Below, piece by piece: positions 39,155 through 48,295 of a DNA stretch of 64,000 nucleotides (within the stretch, counting starts at the first letter, position 1; each line of letters begins with the position of its first letter). The stretch covers positions 86,595 to 150,594 of the forward strand of contig NZ_BMOI01000009.1 in NCBI RefSeq assembly GCF_014646995.1, in the 5' to 3' direction. The translations under genes and the position numbers were made by a program. The notes under the pieces are model-generated. The model had not been told where the DNA came from and searched no databases. It saw only the letters and a program-made list of their open reading frames with translations. Source of the DNA: Curtobacterium luteum (GTDB lineage Bacteria > Actinomycetota > Actinomycetes > Actinomycetales > Microbacteriaceae).

Positions 39155-39601
39155 TCAGCGGGCCGGGCAGAACGACGGCAGGTCCGCGGCGGCGGCGCCG
39201 GCGGGGCACGGGTCGAACGTCCAGCAGACGAGCAGGCCGAGGACGACGAGCGCGACGCACGCGACGAGGATCGCGACGAGGAGCGTCTTCCGGATGCCCG
39301 GCTTGGACACGTAGTCGTTCACGATCGTCCGCATGCCGTTCGAGCCGTGGACCAGGGCGAGGACGAGCATCAGCGAGTCCCACACCTGCCAGAACGGGTT
39401 CGCCCACTTGCCGGCGACGAAGGCGAAGTCGATCTGCTTCACGCCCTCGCCGGCCACCATGTTCACGAATAGGTGGCCGAAGATCAGCACGACGAGCAGG
39501 ACGCCCGACGCGCGCATGTAGATCCAGCCCCACTTCTCCCAGTTGGTCGTGCGGCGGGCCGCGCCGGCACTGCGGGGCGGTTCGATGGTCTGCGTGGTCA
39601 T
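39155..39601 (-). CDS. sdhD: Succinate dehydrogenase membrane anchor subunit
   Basis: A 148-aa three-helix hydrophobic anchor. The haem-ligand histidine region is [23 protein letters not shown] is the conserved segment near the third helix. A Cys-containing C-terminal tail ([12 protein letters not shown]) extends beyond the last helix. It lies between sdhC (14 bp) and sdhA (41 bp). Confidence 0.93.
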   Translation of the reverse strand: MTTQTIEPPRSAGAARRTTNWEKWGWIYMRASGVLLVVLIFGHLFVNMVAGEGVKQIDFAFVAGKWANPFWQVWDSLMLVLALVHGSNGMRTIVNDYVSKPGIRKTLLVAILVACVALVVLGLLVCWTFDPCPAGAAAADLPSFCPAR

Positions 39602-39615
39602 CTGTGCGCTCCTGG

Positions 39616-40065
39616 TCAGTGGAAGTCGGCGACGAGGTTCATCAGCTGGCGCGGCAGGAAGCCCGCGATCGCGACCGCCCAGAGGACGATGACGACCCAG
39701 AACATCGCGCGCTGGTACTTCGGGCCCTTCGACCAGAAGTCCACGAGGATGATCCGCAGCCCGTTGAACGCGTGGAACACGATCGCCATGACGAGCGCGA
39801 TCTCACCGAGGTTCATGATCGGGGTCTTGTAGGTGCCGATCACCGCGTTGTAGGCCTCGGGCGAGAGCCGCACGAGCGCCGTGTCGAGGATGTGCACCAG
39901 CAGGAAGAAGTAGATCGCGACACCGGTGATGCGGTGCAGGACCCAGGACCACATGCCGGTCGAGCCCCGGTACAGGGTGCCCTGCGGCGTCCGAGAGGCG
40001 CGCGGCGCCTCGATCGTCACGCGGGGTTCGGCGGTCGCCGTCCCCCCTGCGGTCTGCTCGGCCAT
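39616..40065 (-). CDS. sdhC: Succinate dehydrogenase cytochrome b subunit
   Basis: A 149-aa anchor subunit with the motif [20 protein letters not shown] (haem/quinone site) and [22 protein letters not shown] precedes the ATG at good distance. First gene of the sdhCDAB operon. A GTGTTC-GAACAC palindrome sits upstream. Confidence 0.94.
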   Translation of the reverse strand: MAEQTAGGTATAEPRVTIEAPRASRTPQGTLYRGSTGMWSWVLHRITGVAIYFFLLVHILDTALVRLSPEAYNAVIGTYKTPIMNLGEIALVMAIVFHAFNGLRIILVDFWSKGPKYQRAMFWVVIVLWAVAIAGFLPRQLMNLVADFH

Positions 40066-40086
40066 GAGCGAGTCCTCCCATAGGAC

Positions 40087-40108
40087 GGGCTCGCCGATCG
40101 GCGAGCCC
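40087..40108 (-). terminator. Palindromic terminator after the GT4 gene
   Basis: A perfect 22-nt palindrome, GGGCTCGCCGA followed by its complement, lies between the GT4 stop and the sdhC start. Confidence 0.65.
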
Positions 40109-40117
40109 TTGCCGTTC

Positions 40118-40133
40118 GTGTTCTGTGGAACAC
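40118..40133. promoter_or_regulatory. 16-bp palindrome upstream of sdhC, candidate operator
   Basis: A perfect 6-4-6 inverted repeat GTGTTC-TGTG-GAACAC lies 53 bp upstream of the sdhC ATG. Position and symmetry suggest a dimeric regulator site controlling sdhCDAB; no regulator is identified. Confidence 0.4.
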
Positions 40134-40140
40134 GTCCATC

Positions 40141-41379
40141 CTATGCGCGTGCGCTGACACTCTCGTGCCAACGTGCCCGGACCGCCCGCGCCGCGGCGGG
40201 CGGCGCGCCGATCGTGCGGGCCGTGTCGTGGTGCTCGAGCAGCTGGTCCCCGACGGCCTCCCACGTGGTGCCCTCGACCCGGAGCCGGCCGGCGGACCCC
40301 ATCCGGGCCGCGAGCGCCCGGTCGTGGTGCAGCCGCAGGACGGCCTGTCGCAGCGCCTGCGGCGCGTCCGGGTCGTACAGGTCGCCGTCGAGCCCCGGGG
40401 CCACCAGGTCGACCGGGCCGCCCGAGGCTGGCGCGACCACCGGCAGGCCGCTCGCGTGCGCCTCCTGCAGCGTCTGCCCGAAGGTCTCGGCCGGACCCGT
40501 GTGCACGAACACGTCGAGGGCCGCGTACGCGTCCGCGAGCGCGTCGCCGCGCAGCGGTCCGGTGAAGTGCACGTCGAGGTGCCGGAGCCGTCGTTCGAGC
40601 AGCGGCCTGGAGGGACCGCCTCCCGCGACCACGACCCGGATGCCCGGGAGGCCGCCGAGCTCGGCGAGCCGCTCGACCTCCTTCTCCGGTGCGAGGCGGC
40701 CCACGTAGCCCACGATGGTCTCGCCGTTCGGCGCGAGCCGGCGGCGGAGCGCACGGACGTGCGTCGCGTCGCGGCGACCGGGGTGGAACAGCGTCGTGTC
40801 GACGCCGCGCCCCCACCGCGCGACGCGCGGCACGCCGTCCTCGGCGAGCATCGCCGCGGTGGCGCTCGACGGGGCGAGCGTCAGGGACGCGCCCTCGTGG
40901 ATCCGACCGAGGATCTTCCGCACCAGCGGGACCGTCGCGGTCAGGCCGTTGCGGCGGGCGAACCCGGCCACGTCGGTCTGGAAGACGGCGACGGAGGGGA
41001 TGCCGAGCCTCCCGGCCGCGGTGATGGCGCGTCCACCCAACAGGAACGGACTCGCGGCGTGGAGCACGTCGGCGCCGGAGGCGGCGAGGATCGTGTCGAG
41101 CACCGGGTGGGGGAGCGCGACCGGGAACTGCCGGTACGCGACCGCGGGCACGCGGTGCACGTCGTAGCCGTTGAAGCGCTCGACGTGGTCCTTCGGCCGG
41201 AGCTGGGCGATCCCCGGGGTGTCCGGGGCGATCACGACCGCGCGGTGGCCGCGGAGCCGCAGGTGGTCGAGCACCGCGATGACGCTCGTGGTCACGCCGT
41301 TGAGGGTGGGCAGGAAGCTCTCGGTCACGACGGCGACGGTCCGCTGGGACGTGCCGCGCTCCACGCTGCGTGCGCTCAT
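40141..41379 (-). CDS. GT4 glycosyltransferase (MgtA/PimB-like alpha-mannosyltransferase)
   Basis: A GT-B fold enzyme using a nucleotide sugar, most like the actinobacterial GDP-mannose-dependent mannosyltransferases that elongate lipoglycans. The N-terminus shows VVTESFLPTLNGVTTSVIAV, and the C-terminal donor domain VGYVGRLAPEKEV, VVVAGGGPSRPLL and PAETFGQTLQEAHASGLPVV (E-x7-E motif). I start it at the ATG 41379 (MSARSVERG, 412 aa) with GGGACG upstream; ATGs at 41391 and 41442 are alternatives. It is divergent from manC, which makes GDP-mannose, supporting mannose as donor (inference). Confidence 0.85.
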   Translation of the reverse strand: MSARSVERGTSQRTVAVVTESFLPTLNGVTTSVIAVLDHLRLRGHRAVVIAPDTPGIAQLRPKDHVERFNGYDVHRVPAVAYRQFPVALPHPVLDTILAASGADVLHAASPFLLGGRAITAAGRLGIPSVAVFQTDVAGFARRNGLTATVPLVRKILGRIHEGASLTLAPSSATAAMLAEDGVPRVARWGRGVDTTLFHPGRRDATHVRALRRRLAPNGETIVGYVGRLAPEKEVERLAELGGLPGIRVVVAGGGPSRPLLERRLRHLDVHFTGPLRGDALADAYAALDVFVHTGPAETFGQTLQEAHASGLPVVAPASGGPVDLVAPGLDGDLYDPDAPQALRQAVLRLHHDRALAARMGSAGRLRVEGTTWEAVGDQLLEHHDTARTIGAPPAAARAVRARWHESVSARA

Positions 41380-41540
41380 GGTGCGTCCCATGCTCCGCGG
41401 CGGCCGTGACGGGTCGGGGCGCTGCGTGTGAACGGCGGACACGGAGGGGGTGAACAGGTCGTGCCGGTGCGGGAGACCGCATGCGGGAAACGTGCGGTCG
41501 CCGTCCAGGGATCGCGGACCGGGACCGGTACGGTGAGCGG

Positions 41541-42656
41541 GTGGCAGACGAGCTCCAGGACTTCTACGCGATCATCCCCGCCGGCGGCATCGGATCGCGG
41601 CTCTGGCCGTTGTCACGGGCCGACGCCCCGAAGTTCCTCCACGACCTCACCGGCTCGGGGACCTCGCTGCTCCGCCAGACGTGGGACCGTCTCGCGCCCC
41701 TCGCGGGCGACCAGCGGATCATGGTCGTCACCGGTCGTGCGCACCGGGCGGCAGTCGAGTCGCAGCTGCCCGGGGTGGCCGACCACAACGTCGTGCTCGA
41801 GAGCGAGCCGAAGGACTCCACCGCCGCCATCGGCCTCGCCGCCGCGATCCTCCGCCGCCGCGAGCCGGACGTCGTGGTCGGTTCCTTCGCGGCCGACCAC
41901 GTGATCGGCGACGCCCGGGGATTCCGCCGTTCCGTCCGCGAGGCCGTCGCGGCAGCGCGGGCCGGGTACGTGACGACCATCGGGATCACCCCCACCGAGC
42001 CGGCGATCGGCTTCGGGTACATCCACGCCCACGGCGACACCATGGGCATCGAGGGGGCGCCGACCGCCCACGCGGTCCGGTCCTTCGTCGAGAAGCCCGA
42101 CCTCGACACCGCCCGCTCCTACCTCGAGCAGGGCACGTACCTCTGGAACGCCGGCATGTTCATCGCGCGGGCCGACGTCCTGCTCGAGGAGATCGGCCGG
42201 ACGAAGCCCGAGCTGCTCGCCGGGCTCGAGGAGCTCGCGGACGCCTGGGACACCTCGGCCCGCGGCGCGGTCGTGGACGAGGTGTGGCCGCGGCTCGAGA
42301 AGATCGCGATCGACTACACCGTGGCCGAGCCCGCTGCCGCCGCCGGGCGGATGGCGGTCGTGCCGGGCGACTTCGACTGGGACGACGTCGGCGACTTCGC
42401 GTCGCTCGCGAAGCTGCAGTCCGGCGGCCGCGCGAACAACCTCGCCGTGCTCGGCGACGGCGCCCGCATCCTCGCCGACTCCTCGAGCGGCATCGTGGTG
42501 TCGCACAGCCAGCGCCTCATCTCGCTCATCGGGGTCGAGGACATCGTCGTCGTGGACACCCCCGACGCCCTCCTCGTGACCACGAGCGCGAACGCCCAGC
42601 GGGTCAAGGGTGTGGTGGACGCACTGAAGATCAGCGGGCGCGGGGACGTCCTGTAG
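41541..42656 (+). CDS. manC: Mannose-1-phosphate guanylyltransferase
   Basis: Makes GDP-mannose from GTP and mannose 1-phosphate. A 371-aa nucleotidyltransferase with GGIGSRLWPLSR (GTP loop), NVVLESEPKDSTAAIGLAA, FVEKPD and TYLWNAGMFIARAD (sugar site); the C-terminal isomerase domain of bifunctional enzymes is absent. The GTG at 41541 (VADELQDFY) is preceded by GTGAGCGG. It diverges from the GT4 gene across 161 bp. Confidence 0.93.
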   Translation: MADELQDFYAIIPAGGIGSRLWPLSRADAPKFLHDLTGSGTSLLRQTWDRLAPLAGDQRIMVVTGRAHRAAVESQLPGVADHNVVLESEPKDSTAAIGLAAAILRRREPDVVVGSFAADHVIGDARGFRRSVREAVAAARAGYVTTIGITPTEPAIGFGYIHAHGDTMGIEGAPTAHAVRSFVEKPDLDTARSYLEQGTYLWNAGMFIARADVLLEEIGRTKPELLAGLEELADAWDTSARGAVVDEVWPRLEKIAIDYTVAEPAAAAGRMAVVPGDFDWDDVGDFASLAKLQSGGRANNLAVLGDGARILADSSSGIVVSHSQRLISLIGVEDIVVVDTPDALLVTTSANAQRVKGVVDALKISGRGDVL

Positions 42657-42681
42657 CGCTCCATCACGAAAAGCGCTTGAT

Positions 42682-42753
42682 GCCGCTCGGAACATGGGTT
42701 CCGGGCGGCTCCTGCGTTACGGGCGCGTTTCCGTGCGGTCGCGATCCCGTAAC
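42682..42753 (+). terminator. Hairpin after manC and adjacent inverted repeat
   Basis: A stem GCCGCTCGGAAC / GTTCCGGGCGGC (about 42682-42709) follows the manC stop and acts as its likely terminator. Directly after it lies an 8-bp inverted repeat GTTACGGG (42716-42723) / CCCGTAAC (42746-42753), 26 bp upstream of the predicted bmp -35, perhaps an operator. Confidence 0.5.
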
Positions 42754-42778
42754 CGATCCCGGGCGGGGTCGGAAGGGG

Positions 42779-42808
42779 TTCTGTACCGGTCGGACTGTCG
42801 TGTACTGT
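42779..42808 (+). promoter_or_regulatory. Candidate promoter of the nucleoside uptake operon
   Basis: TTCTGT (42779-42784), an 18-bp spacer and TACTGT (42803-42808), 58 bp before the GTG of the lipoprotein gene, whose ribosome site is CGGAGGA. Confidence 0.5.
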
Positions 42809-42866
42809 CACCACGATCGCCCGGAACCGCAGCTCCGGGCCAACGCCCCCCGGAGGAATCACCCAA

Positions 42867-43940
42867 GTGTCATCCCGCACCCGCAAGATCGCGCTCAGCG
42901 GCCTCGCCCTGGTCGGCACGGTCGCCGTGCTCGCCGGCTGCTCCGCCGCCCCGTCCGACAACGCCTCGGCCAAGAAGACCGACTTCCGTCCCTGCATGGT
43001 CTCCGACTCCGGCGGCTTCGACGACAAGTCGTTCAACCAGCTCGGCTACGAGGGCCTGCAGGACGCCGCCAAGGAACTCGGCGCGACCTACAAGTCGGCG
43101 GAGTCCAAGGACTCGACGGTCTACGACTCGAACATCGAGCAGCTGATCAACCAGAACTGCAAGCTCATCGTCACCGTCGGCTTCAACCTCGCCGACGCCA
43201 CGAAGAAGCAGGCCGCCGCGAACCCCGACACCGACTTCGCGATCATCGACGACAACTCGATCTCGGCGAAGAACGTCAAGCCGATCACGTTCGACACCTC
43301 GCAGGCGGCGTTCCTCGCCGGCTACGCGGCCGCGTCCTACTCGAAGTCCGGCGTCGTCGGCACCTTCGGCGGCATGCAGATCCCGACCGTCACCATCTTC
43401 ATGGACGGCTTCGCGGACGGCGTGAAGTACTACAACGAGCAGAAGAAGAAGGACGTCAAGGTCGTCGGCTGGGACGTCGACAGCCAGAAGGGCTCCTTCA
43501 CCGGTGGCTTCGAGGCCGGCACGCAGGCCAAGGCCGTCGCGCAGACGCTCCTCGACCAGGACGCCGACGTCATCCTCCCCGTCGGTGGCCCGATCTACCA
43601 GTCGGCCGCCGAGGCGATCAAGGACGCCGACAACGGCTCCGTCCTGATCGGTGCGGACAGCGACCTCTACGAGGCCGACCCCCGCTACAAGGACATCGCG
43701 TTCACGTCCGTCGAGAAGGGCATGCGCCCGGCCACGAAGACGGTCGTCGAGGAAGCCGCCAAGGGCGACTTCTCGAACACGCCGTACGTCGGCACGCTGA
43801 AGAACGAGGGCGTCGGCATCGCCCCGTTCCACGACTACGCCTCCAAGGTCGACAGCGGCCTCGAGGGCGAGCTCGACACGATCAAGTCCGGCATCATCGA
43901 CGGCTCGATCACGGTCAAGACCGACGCGACCGTCAAGTAA
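42867..43940 (+). CDS. BMP-family nucleoside-binding lipoprotein
   Basis: Extracytoplasmic binding protein of a BMP-type ABC importer. A 357-aa protein with a lipoprotein signal peptide (ALVGTVAVLAGC, Cys25 lipobox). MVSDSGGFDDKSFNQ is the Bmp/PnrA signature, and DADVILPVGG and DSDLYE follow. The GTG at 42867 is preceded by GGAGG. Relatives such as PnrA and NupN bind nucleosides, and the downstream salvage genes agree. First gene of the cluster. Confidence 0.93.
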   Translation: MSSRTRKIALSGLALVGTVAVLAGCSAAPSDNASAKKTDFRPCMVSDSGGFDDKSFNQLGYEGLQDAAKELGATYKSAESKDSTVYDSNIEQLINQNCKLIVTVGFNLADATKKQAAANPDTDFAIIDDNSISAKNVKPITFDTSQAAFLAGYAAASYSKSGVVGTFGGMQIPTVTIFMDGFADGVKYYNEQKKKDVKVVGWDVDSQKGSFTGGFEAGTQAKAVAQTLLDQDADVILPVGGPIYQSAAEAIKDADNGSVLIGADSDLYEADPRYKDIAFTSVEKGMRPATKTVVEEAAKGDFSNTPYVGTLKNEGVGIAPFHDYASKVDSGLEGELDTIKSGIIDGSITVKTDATVK

Positions 43941-43948
43941 CACCGCGG

Positions 43949-43980
43949 ATGCGGGCGGGGGATCCTTCCTCCGCCCGCAT
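43949..43980 (+). terminator. Stem-loop between lipoprotein and ATPase genes
   Basis: A 10-bp perfect stem ATGCGGGCGG / CCGCCCGCAT with a 12-nt loop and TCTCGT after it, in a 120-bp gap. Such partial terminators commonly keep the binding protein in excess over the transporter. Confidence 0.6.
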
Positions 43981-44060
43981 TCTCGTGCCCACGACCGAGG
44001 CCCGACCGACGGCTGACCCTCGGTCGCGGGCGCTCGACAGAGAGAAACTGCGCACCCGAC

Positions 44061-45581
44061 ATGAAGCTCGAACTCCGCGGCATCACCAAGCGGTTCGGAT
44101 CACTGGTCGCCAACGACCACATCTCGCTCACCGTCGAGCCGGGAGAGGTCCACTGCCTCCTCGGTGAGAACGGTGCCGGCAAGTCCACCCTCATGAACGT
44201 CCTGTACGGCCTCTACCAGGCCGACGAGGGCGAGATCCTCCTGGACGACGTCGTCCAGGACTTCGACGGACCCGGTGACGCCATGCGCGCCGGCATCGGC
44301 ATGGTGCACCAGCACTTCATGCTCGTCCCCGTCTTCACCGTCGCCGAGAACGTCATGCTCGGGCAGGAGCAGACCACCCTCGGCGGTCGGCTCGACCTCG
44401 CCGGCGCCCGGGCACGGGTCAGGGAGATCTCCGACCGCTTCGGGTTCGACGTCGACCCCGACGCGAAGGTCGAGGACCTCCCCGTCGGCGTGCAGCAGCG
44501 GGTCGAGATCATCAAGGCGCTCTCCCGCGACGCGAAGGTCCTCGTGTTCGACGAGCCGACGGCCGTGCTCACGCCGCAGGAGACCGACGAGCTCATGGCG
44601 ATCATGCGCCAGCTCCGCGAGGCCGGCACGGCGATCGTGTTCATCACGCACAAGCTGCGCGAGGTCCGCGAGGTCGCGGACCGCATCACGGTCATCCGGC
44701 TCGGGAAGGTCGTCGGCGAGGCATCGCCCACCGCGACGAACAACGAGCTCGCGGCGCTCATGGTCGGTCGCGCGGTGTCGCTCGTCGTCGACAAGACGCC
44801 GGCGTCCGGCGGCGAGGACGCCCTCGTGGTCGACCACCTCACCGTCACCGACGCCTCCGGGGTCGTCCTCGTCGACGACGTCTCGTTCAGCGTCCGCCGC
44901 GGCGAGATCCTCGCGATCGCCGGCGTGCAGGGCAACGGCCAGACCGAGCTGACCGAGGCGCTCCTCGGCCTCGAGCCGGTCCACGCCGGGCGCATCACGC
45001 TCGACGGCGCCGAGGTCACCGGCCGGAGCGTCAAGCAGATCCTCGACGCGGGCGTGGGCTTCGTGCCCGAGGACCGCAAGGAGGACGGACTCGTCGGCGA
45101 GTTCACCATCGCCGAGAACCTCATGCTCGACCGTGCCGACCACGCCGAGTTCGTCCGCGCCGGCACCATCCGCAGTGCCGAGCGTGACGCGTTCGCCGAC
45201 GAGAAGATCGCCGAGTTCGACATCCGCACGCCGTCCCGCACCACCGCGGCGGGCCGGCTCTCCGGCGGCAACCAGCAGAAGATCGTGCTCGCCCGCGAGC
45301 TGAGCCGCGACCTCCGCCTGTTCGTCGCCGCCCAGCCCACCCGCGGCATCGACGTCGGCTCGATCGAGTTCGTGCACAAGCGCATCGTCGCCACCCGCGA
45401 CACCGGCGTCCCGGTCATCGTCGTCTCCACGGAGCTCGACGAGGTCGTGGCCCTGGCCGACCGGATCGCGGTGATGTACCGCGGCGCGATCGTCGGCATC
45501 GTCCCCGCAGACACCCCCCGAGACGTCCTCGGCCTCATGATGGCAGGCGAACTGCCCGAAGGAACGGAGCTGGCGGCGTGA
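44061..45581 (+). CDS. ABC transporter ATPase, duplicated (nucleoside importer, NupO-like)
   Basis: A 506-aa protein with two ABC domains, as in RbsA/NupO. Domain 1 has GENGAGKSTLMN, a degenerate signature (LPVGVQQRVEIIKAL) and LVFDEPTAVL. Domain 2 has a non-standard P-loop (GVQGNGQTELTEAL), the signature LSGGNQQKIVLAREL and Walker B with AAQPTRGIDVGS (Ala-Ala-Gln in place of Asp-Glu). It couples with the two permeases downstream; the next gene starts inside its stop codon (GTGA). Confidence 0.93.
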   Translation: MKLELRGITKRFGSLVANDHISLTVEPGEVHCLLGENGAGKSTLMNVLYGLYQADEGEILLDDVVQDFDGPGDAMRAGIGMVHQHFMLVPVFTVAENVMLGQEQTTLGGRLDLAGARARVREISDRFGFDVDPDAKVEDLPVGVQQRVEIIKALSRDAKVLVFDEPTAVLTPQETDELMAIMRQLREAGTAIVFITHKLREVREVADRITVIRLGKVVGEASPTATNNELAALMVGRAVSLVVDKTPASGGEDALVVDHLTVTDASGVVLVDDVSFSVRRGEILAIAGVQGNGQTELTEALLGLEPVHAGRITLDGAEVTGRSVKQILDAGVGFVPEDRKEDGLVGEFTIAENLMLDRADHAEFVRAGTIRSAERDAFADEKIAEFDIRTPSRTTAAGRLSGGNQQKIVLARELSRDLRLFVAAQPTRGIDVGSIEFVHKRIVATRDTGVPVIVVSTELDEVVALADRIAVMYRGAIVGIVPADTPRDVLGLMMAGELPEGTELAA

Positions 45582-46987
45582 CCGCGCAGGACCCCCACAA
45601 CACCGCGCAGGACCCCCACGACACCGCGCAGGACCCCCACAACACCGCGCCGGACCCCCACAACACCGCGCAGGACCCCCACGACACCGCGCCGGTCACT
45701 GACGACCGACTGCAGGAGGAGGCGGCGACCCCGCACCTCATGACGGACTCGGCGACCGACTCCGAGCGTCGAGCCGGCGGCGGCGACCGATGGAGCACCG
45801 CGCTGCAGAGCATCGTCAACGGCTCCGTGCTCGTCACCGTCCTCGCCGTCGTGCTCGCGCTCGTCGCGTGCGGCATCCTCATCGCCGTCACCGACGAGAA
45901 CGTCCGCACGGCGGCCGGGTACTTCTTCGCCCGCCCGACCGACACGTTCCAGGCCATCGGCTCGTCCGTCGGCGGTGCGTACGCGTCGCTCTTCCAGGGC
46001 TCGGTCGTCAACTTCGGTGCGAGCTCGTTCGCGCAGGCGATCGTCCCGATCACCCGCTCGCTCGACTACGCCGTGCCGCTCGTCGCCGCCGGTCTCGGCA
46101 TCGCGGTGTCGTTCCGCGCCGGGCTGTTCAACATCGGCGGCCAGGGACAGATCCTGATGGGCGCCGCCGCGGCCGGTTGGGTCGGCTTCTCGTTCGACCT
46201 GCCCGCGGTCGTGCACATCCCGCTGACGATCATCGCCGGCATCGTCGGCGGTGCGGTCTGGGGCGGGATCGTCGGTCTCCTGAAGGCCCGCACCGGCGCC
46301 AACGAGGTCGTCCTCACGATCATGCTCAACTACGTCGGGCTCTACCTCGTCAGCTACATGCTCCGCACCCCGGGGCTGCTGCAGGCCAAGGGCAGCCCGA
46401 ACCCGATCTCGCCCGCGATGAAGGACAGCTCGGTGCTCCCGCAGCTGTTCGGCCCGCGGTACGGCGTGGACCTCGGGTTCGTGGTCGCCGTCATCGCGGT
46501 GGTCGTCGTGTGGTGGCTGCTCAACAAGTCCTCGCTCGGCTTCCGCTTCCGCACGATCGGTGAGAACCCCCGTGCCGCCCGCGTCGCCGGCATGAGCGTC
46601 CCGTCGCTGACCATCTGGGTCATGCTCATCTCGGGTGCGCTCGTCGGCATCGCCGGGGCCTACCAGGTGCAGGGTGCGGTCACGAGCGGCTTCACCTCCA
46701 ACATCGACGCCGGCATCGGCTTCGACGCCATCACGGTCGCGCTCCTCGGGCGCTCGAAGCCGTGGGGCGTGTTCTGGGCCGCGATCCTGTTCGGCGTCCT
46801 GAAGAACGGCGGCTACGCCATGCAGGCCGCGAACGGCATCCCGATCGACATCGTCGGCGTCATCCAGGCGCTCATCGTCCTCTTCATCGCGGCACCGCCG
46901 CTCGTCCGCGCGATCTTCCGGATCCCGCAGCCGGGCGCCCGCCGCCGAACCCGCACCAAGCAGAGCAAGAAGGCGGTCGCCGCGTGA
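45578..46987 (+). CDS. ABC nucleoside permease 1 with repetitive N-terminus
   Basis: A 469-aa branched-chain-type permease (BPD_transp_2 fold): LVAAGLGIAVSFRAGLFNIG, GQGQILMGAAAAGWVG and ANEVVLTIMLNYVGLYLV are the NupP-like signatures. The N-terminus from the GTG at 45578 holds five seven-residue repeats (TAQDPHN/D) encoded by a 21-bp tandem repeat. If the real start is the ATG at 45740 (MTDSATDSER), this repeat would be untranslated; the overlap with the ATPase stop favours the GTG. Confidence 0.9.
   Translation: MTAQDPHNTAQDPHDTAQDPHNTAPDPHNTAQDPHDTAPVTDDRLQEEAATPHLMTDSATDSERRAGGGDRWSTALQSIVNGSVLVTVLAVVLALVACGILIAVTDENVRTAAGYFFARPTDTFQAIGSSVGGAYASLFQGSVVNFGASSFAQAIVPITRSLDYAVPLVAAGLGIAVSFRAGLFNIGGQGQILMGAAAAGWVGFSFDLPAVVHIPLTIIAGIVGGAVWGGIVGLLKARTGANEVVLTIMLNYVGLYLVSYMLRTPGLLQAKGSPNPISPAMKDSSVLPQLFGPRYGVDLGFVVAVIAVVVVWWLLNKSSLGFRFRTIGENPRAARVAGMSVPSLTIWVMLISGALVGIAGAYQVQGAVTSGFTSNIDAGIGFDAITVALLGRSKPWGVFWAAILFGVLKNGGYAMQAANGIPIDIVGVIQALIVLFIAAPPLVRAIFRIPQPGARRRTRTKQSKKAVAA
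45581..45685 (+). repeat. Five 21-bp tandem repeats at the permease start
   Basis: Units of ACCGCGCAGGACCCCCACAA plus one base are repeated five times (45581-45685), with a partial sixth. Differences are single bases (CAA/CGA, GCA/GCC), giving Asn/Asp and Gln/Pro changes. Confidence 0.9.
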
Positions 46988-48276
46988 GCACCATGACCCC
47001 CACCGCGGTCCCCGCACTGCCCGCCCAGGGCCGCGACCTCGAGACCACCCGGAGCTGGAAGACCGCGATCGGGTACGGCGTCTTCACCGTCATCGCGCTG
47101 CTGCTCTTCGGGCTCGCCCACCGTCCCGGGACGGCGACGTTCCGTCTGTCGTCCAAGGGCGACTTCTTCGCGCTGCCGAACCTGCCGCTGCCGTCGACCG
47201 CCACGGGGGTCGTCGTCATCGTGCTGCTCGCGCTCGCGACGGTCTACGCGGTCGTCGAGACCCGTGCGGGCCGACGGGTCCGGCTCTGGGTGACCGCGCT
47301 CTTCGCGATCGTGTTCGTCGTGGGCTTCCTCGCCTGGGCGGTCGCCGGTGACTCGATCACGATCCCCGGCATGCTCGTCGGTGCACTCGGGCTGAGCGTC
47401 CCTCTCGTGTTCGGTGCGCTCGGCGGGGTCATCTCGGAGCGGGTCGGTGTCGTCAACATCGCCATCGAGGGCCAGTTCCTCGCCGGTGCGTTCACCTCGG
47501 CGCTCGTGGCGTCGGTGACGGGCACGCCGTGGGCCGGCCTCGTCGGTGCGGTCGTGGCCGGTGTGCTCGTGTCGTTCATCCTCGCGGCGTTCAGCATCAA
47601 GTACCTGGTCGACCAGGTCATCGTGGGTGTCGTCATCAACGCGTTCATCTCCGGCCTCACCGGGTTCCTGTACTCGCAGGTGCTCTCCCCGAACGAGGCG
47701 ACGCTGAACTCGGGCCTCCGCTTCCCGAAGTTCGAGATCCCGCTGCTGCACCAGATCCCGGTCATCGGCCCGATCTTCTTCGAGCAGACCGTCGTCGTGT
47801 ACCTGGCGTACGTCGCCGTCGCGGTCGTCACGTTCTGCCTGTTCAAGACGCGCTGGGGCCTCCGCCTCCGCTCGGTCGGCGAGCACCCGCAGGCCGCGGA
47901 CACGGTCGGCATCAACGTCAACCGGACCCGGTTCTGGAACGTCTCCCTCGCCGGCGCGATCGCCGGCCTCGGCGGCGCGTACTTCACGCTCGACGCGGTC
48001 GGCGGCTTCACGAAGGACATGACCGCCGGCGCGGGCTACATCGCCCTGGCTGCCGTCATCTTCGGCCGCTGGGACCCGATCCGCGCGACGCTCGCAGCAC
48101 TGTTGTTCGGCTTCGCCTCGAACCTGCAGAACGCGCTGAGCGTCGTCCAGGGGTCGCCGGTGCCGAGCGAGTTCCTGCTCATGCTGCCCTACGTCGTCAC
48201 GATCCTCGCGGTCGCCGGCCTGGTCGGGCAGGTGCGCGGTCCCGCCGCGGCCGGCAAGCCCTACATCAAGAGCTGA
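46984..48276 (+). CDS. ABC nucleoside permease 2
   Basis: A 430-aa permease of the NupQ type: FGALGGVISERVGVVNIAIE (the conserved loop), GQFLAGAFTSAL, AFSIKYLVDQVIVGVVINAF and GGAYFTLDAVGGFTKDMTAG. About ten membrane helices. The GTG overlaps the stop of permease 1. Together with the two preceding genes and the lipoprotein it completes one ABC importer. Confidence 0.92.
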   Translation: MSTMTPTAVPALPAQGRDLETTRSWKTAIGYGVFTVIALLLFGLAHRPGTATFRLSSKGDFFALPNLPLPSTATGVVVIVLLALATVYAVVETRAGRRVRLWVTALFAIVFVVGFLAWAVAGDSITIPGMLVGALGLSVPLVFGALGGVISERVGVVNIAIEGQFLAGAFTSALVASVTGTPWAGLVGAVVAGVLVSFILAAFSIKYLVDQVIVGVVINAFISGLTGFLYSQVLSPNEATLNSGLRFPKFEIPLLHQIPVIGPIFFEQTVVVYLAYVAVAVVTFCLFKTRWGLRLRSVGEHPQAADTVGINVNRTRFWNVSLAGAIAGLGGAYFTLDAVGGFTKDMTAGAGYIALAAVIFGRWDPIRATLAALLFGFASNLQNALSVVQGSPVPSEFLLMLPYVVTILAVAGLVGQVRGPAAAGKPYIKS

Positions 48277-48295
48277 CGGCCTGGAGGCACGGCAC

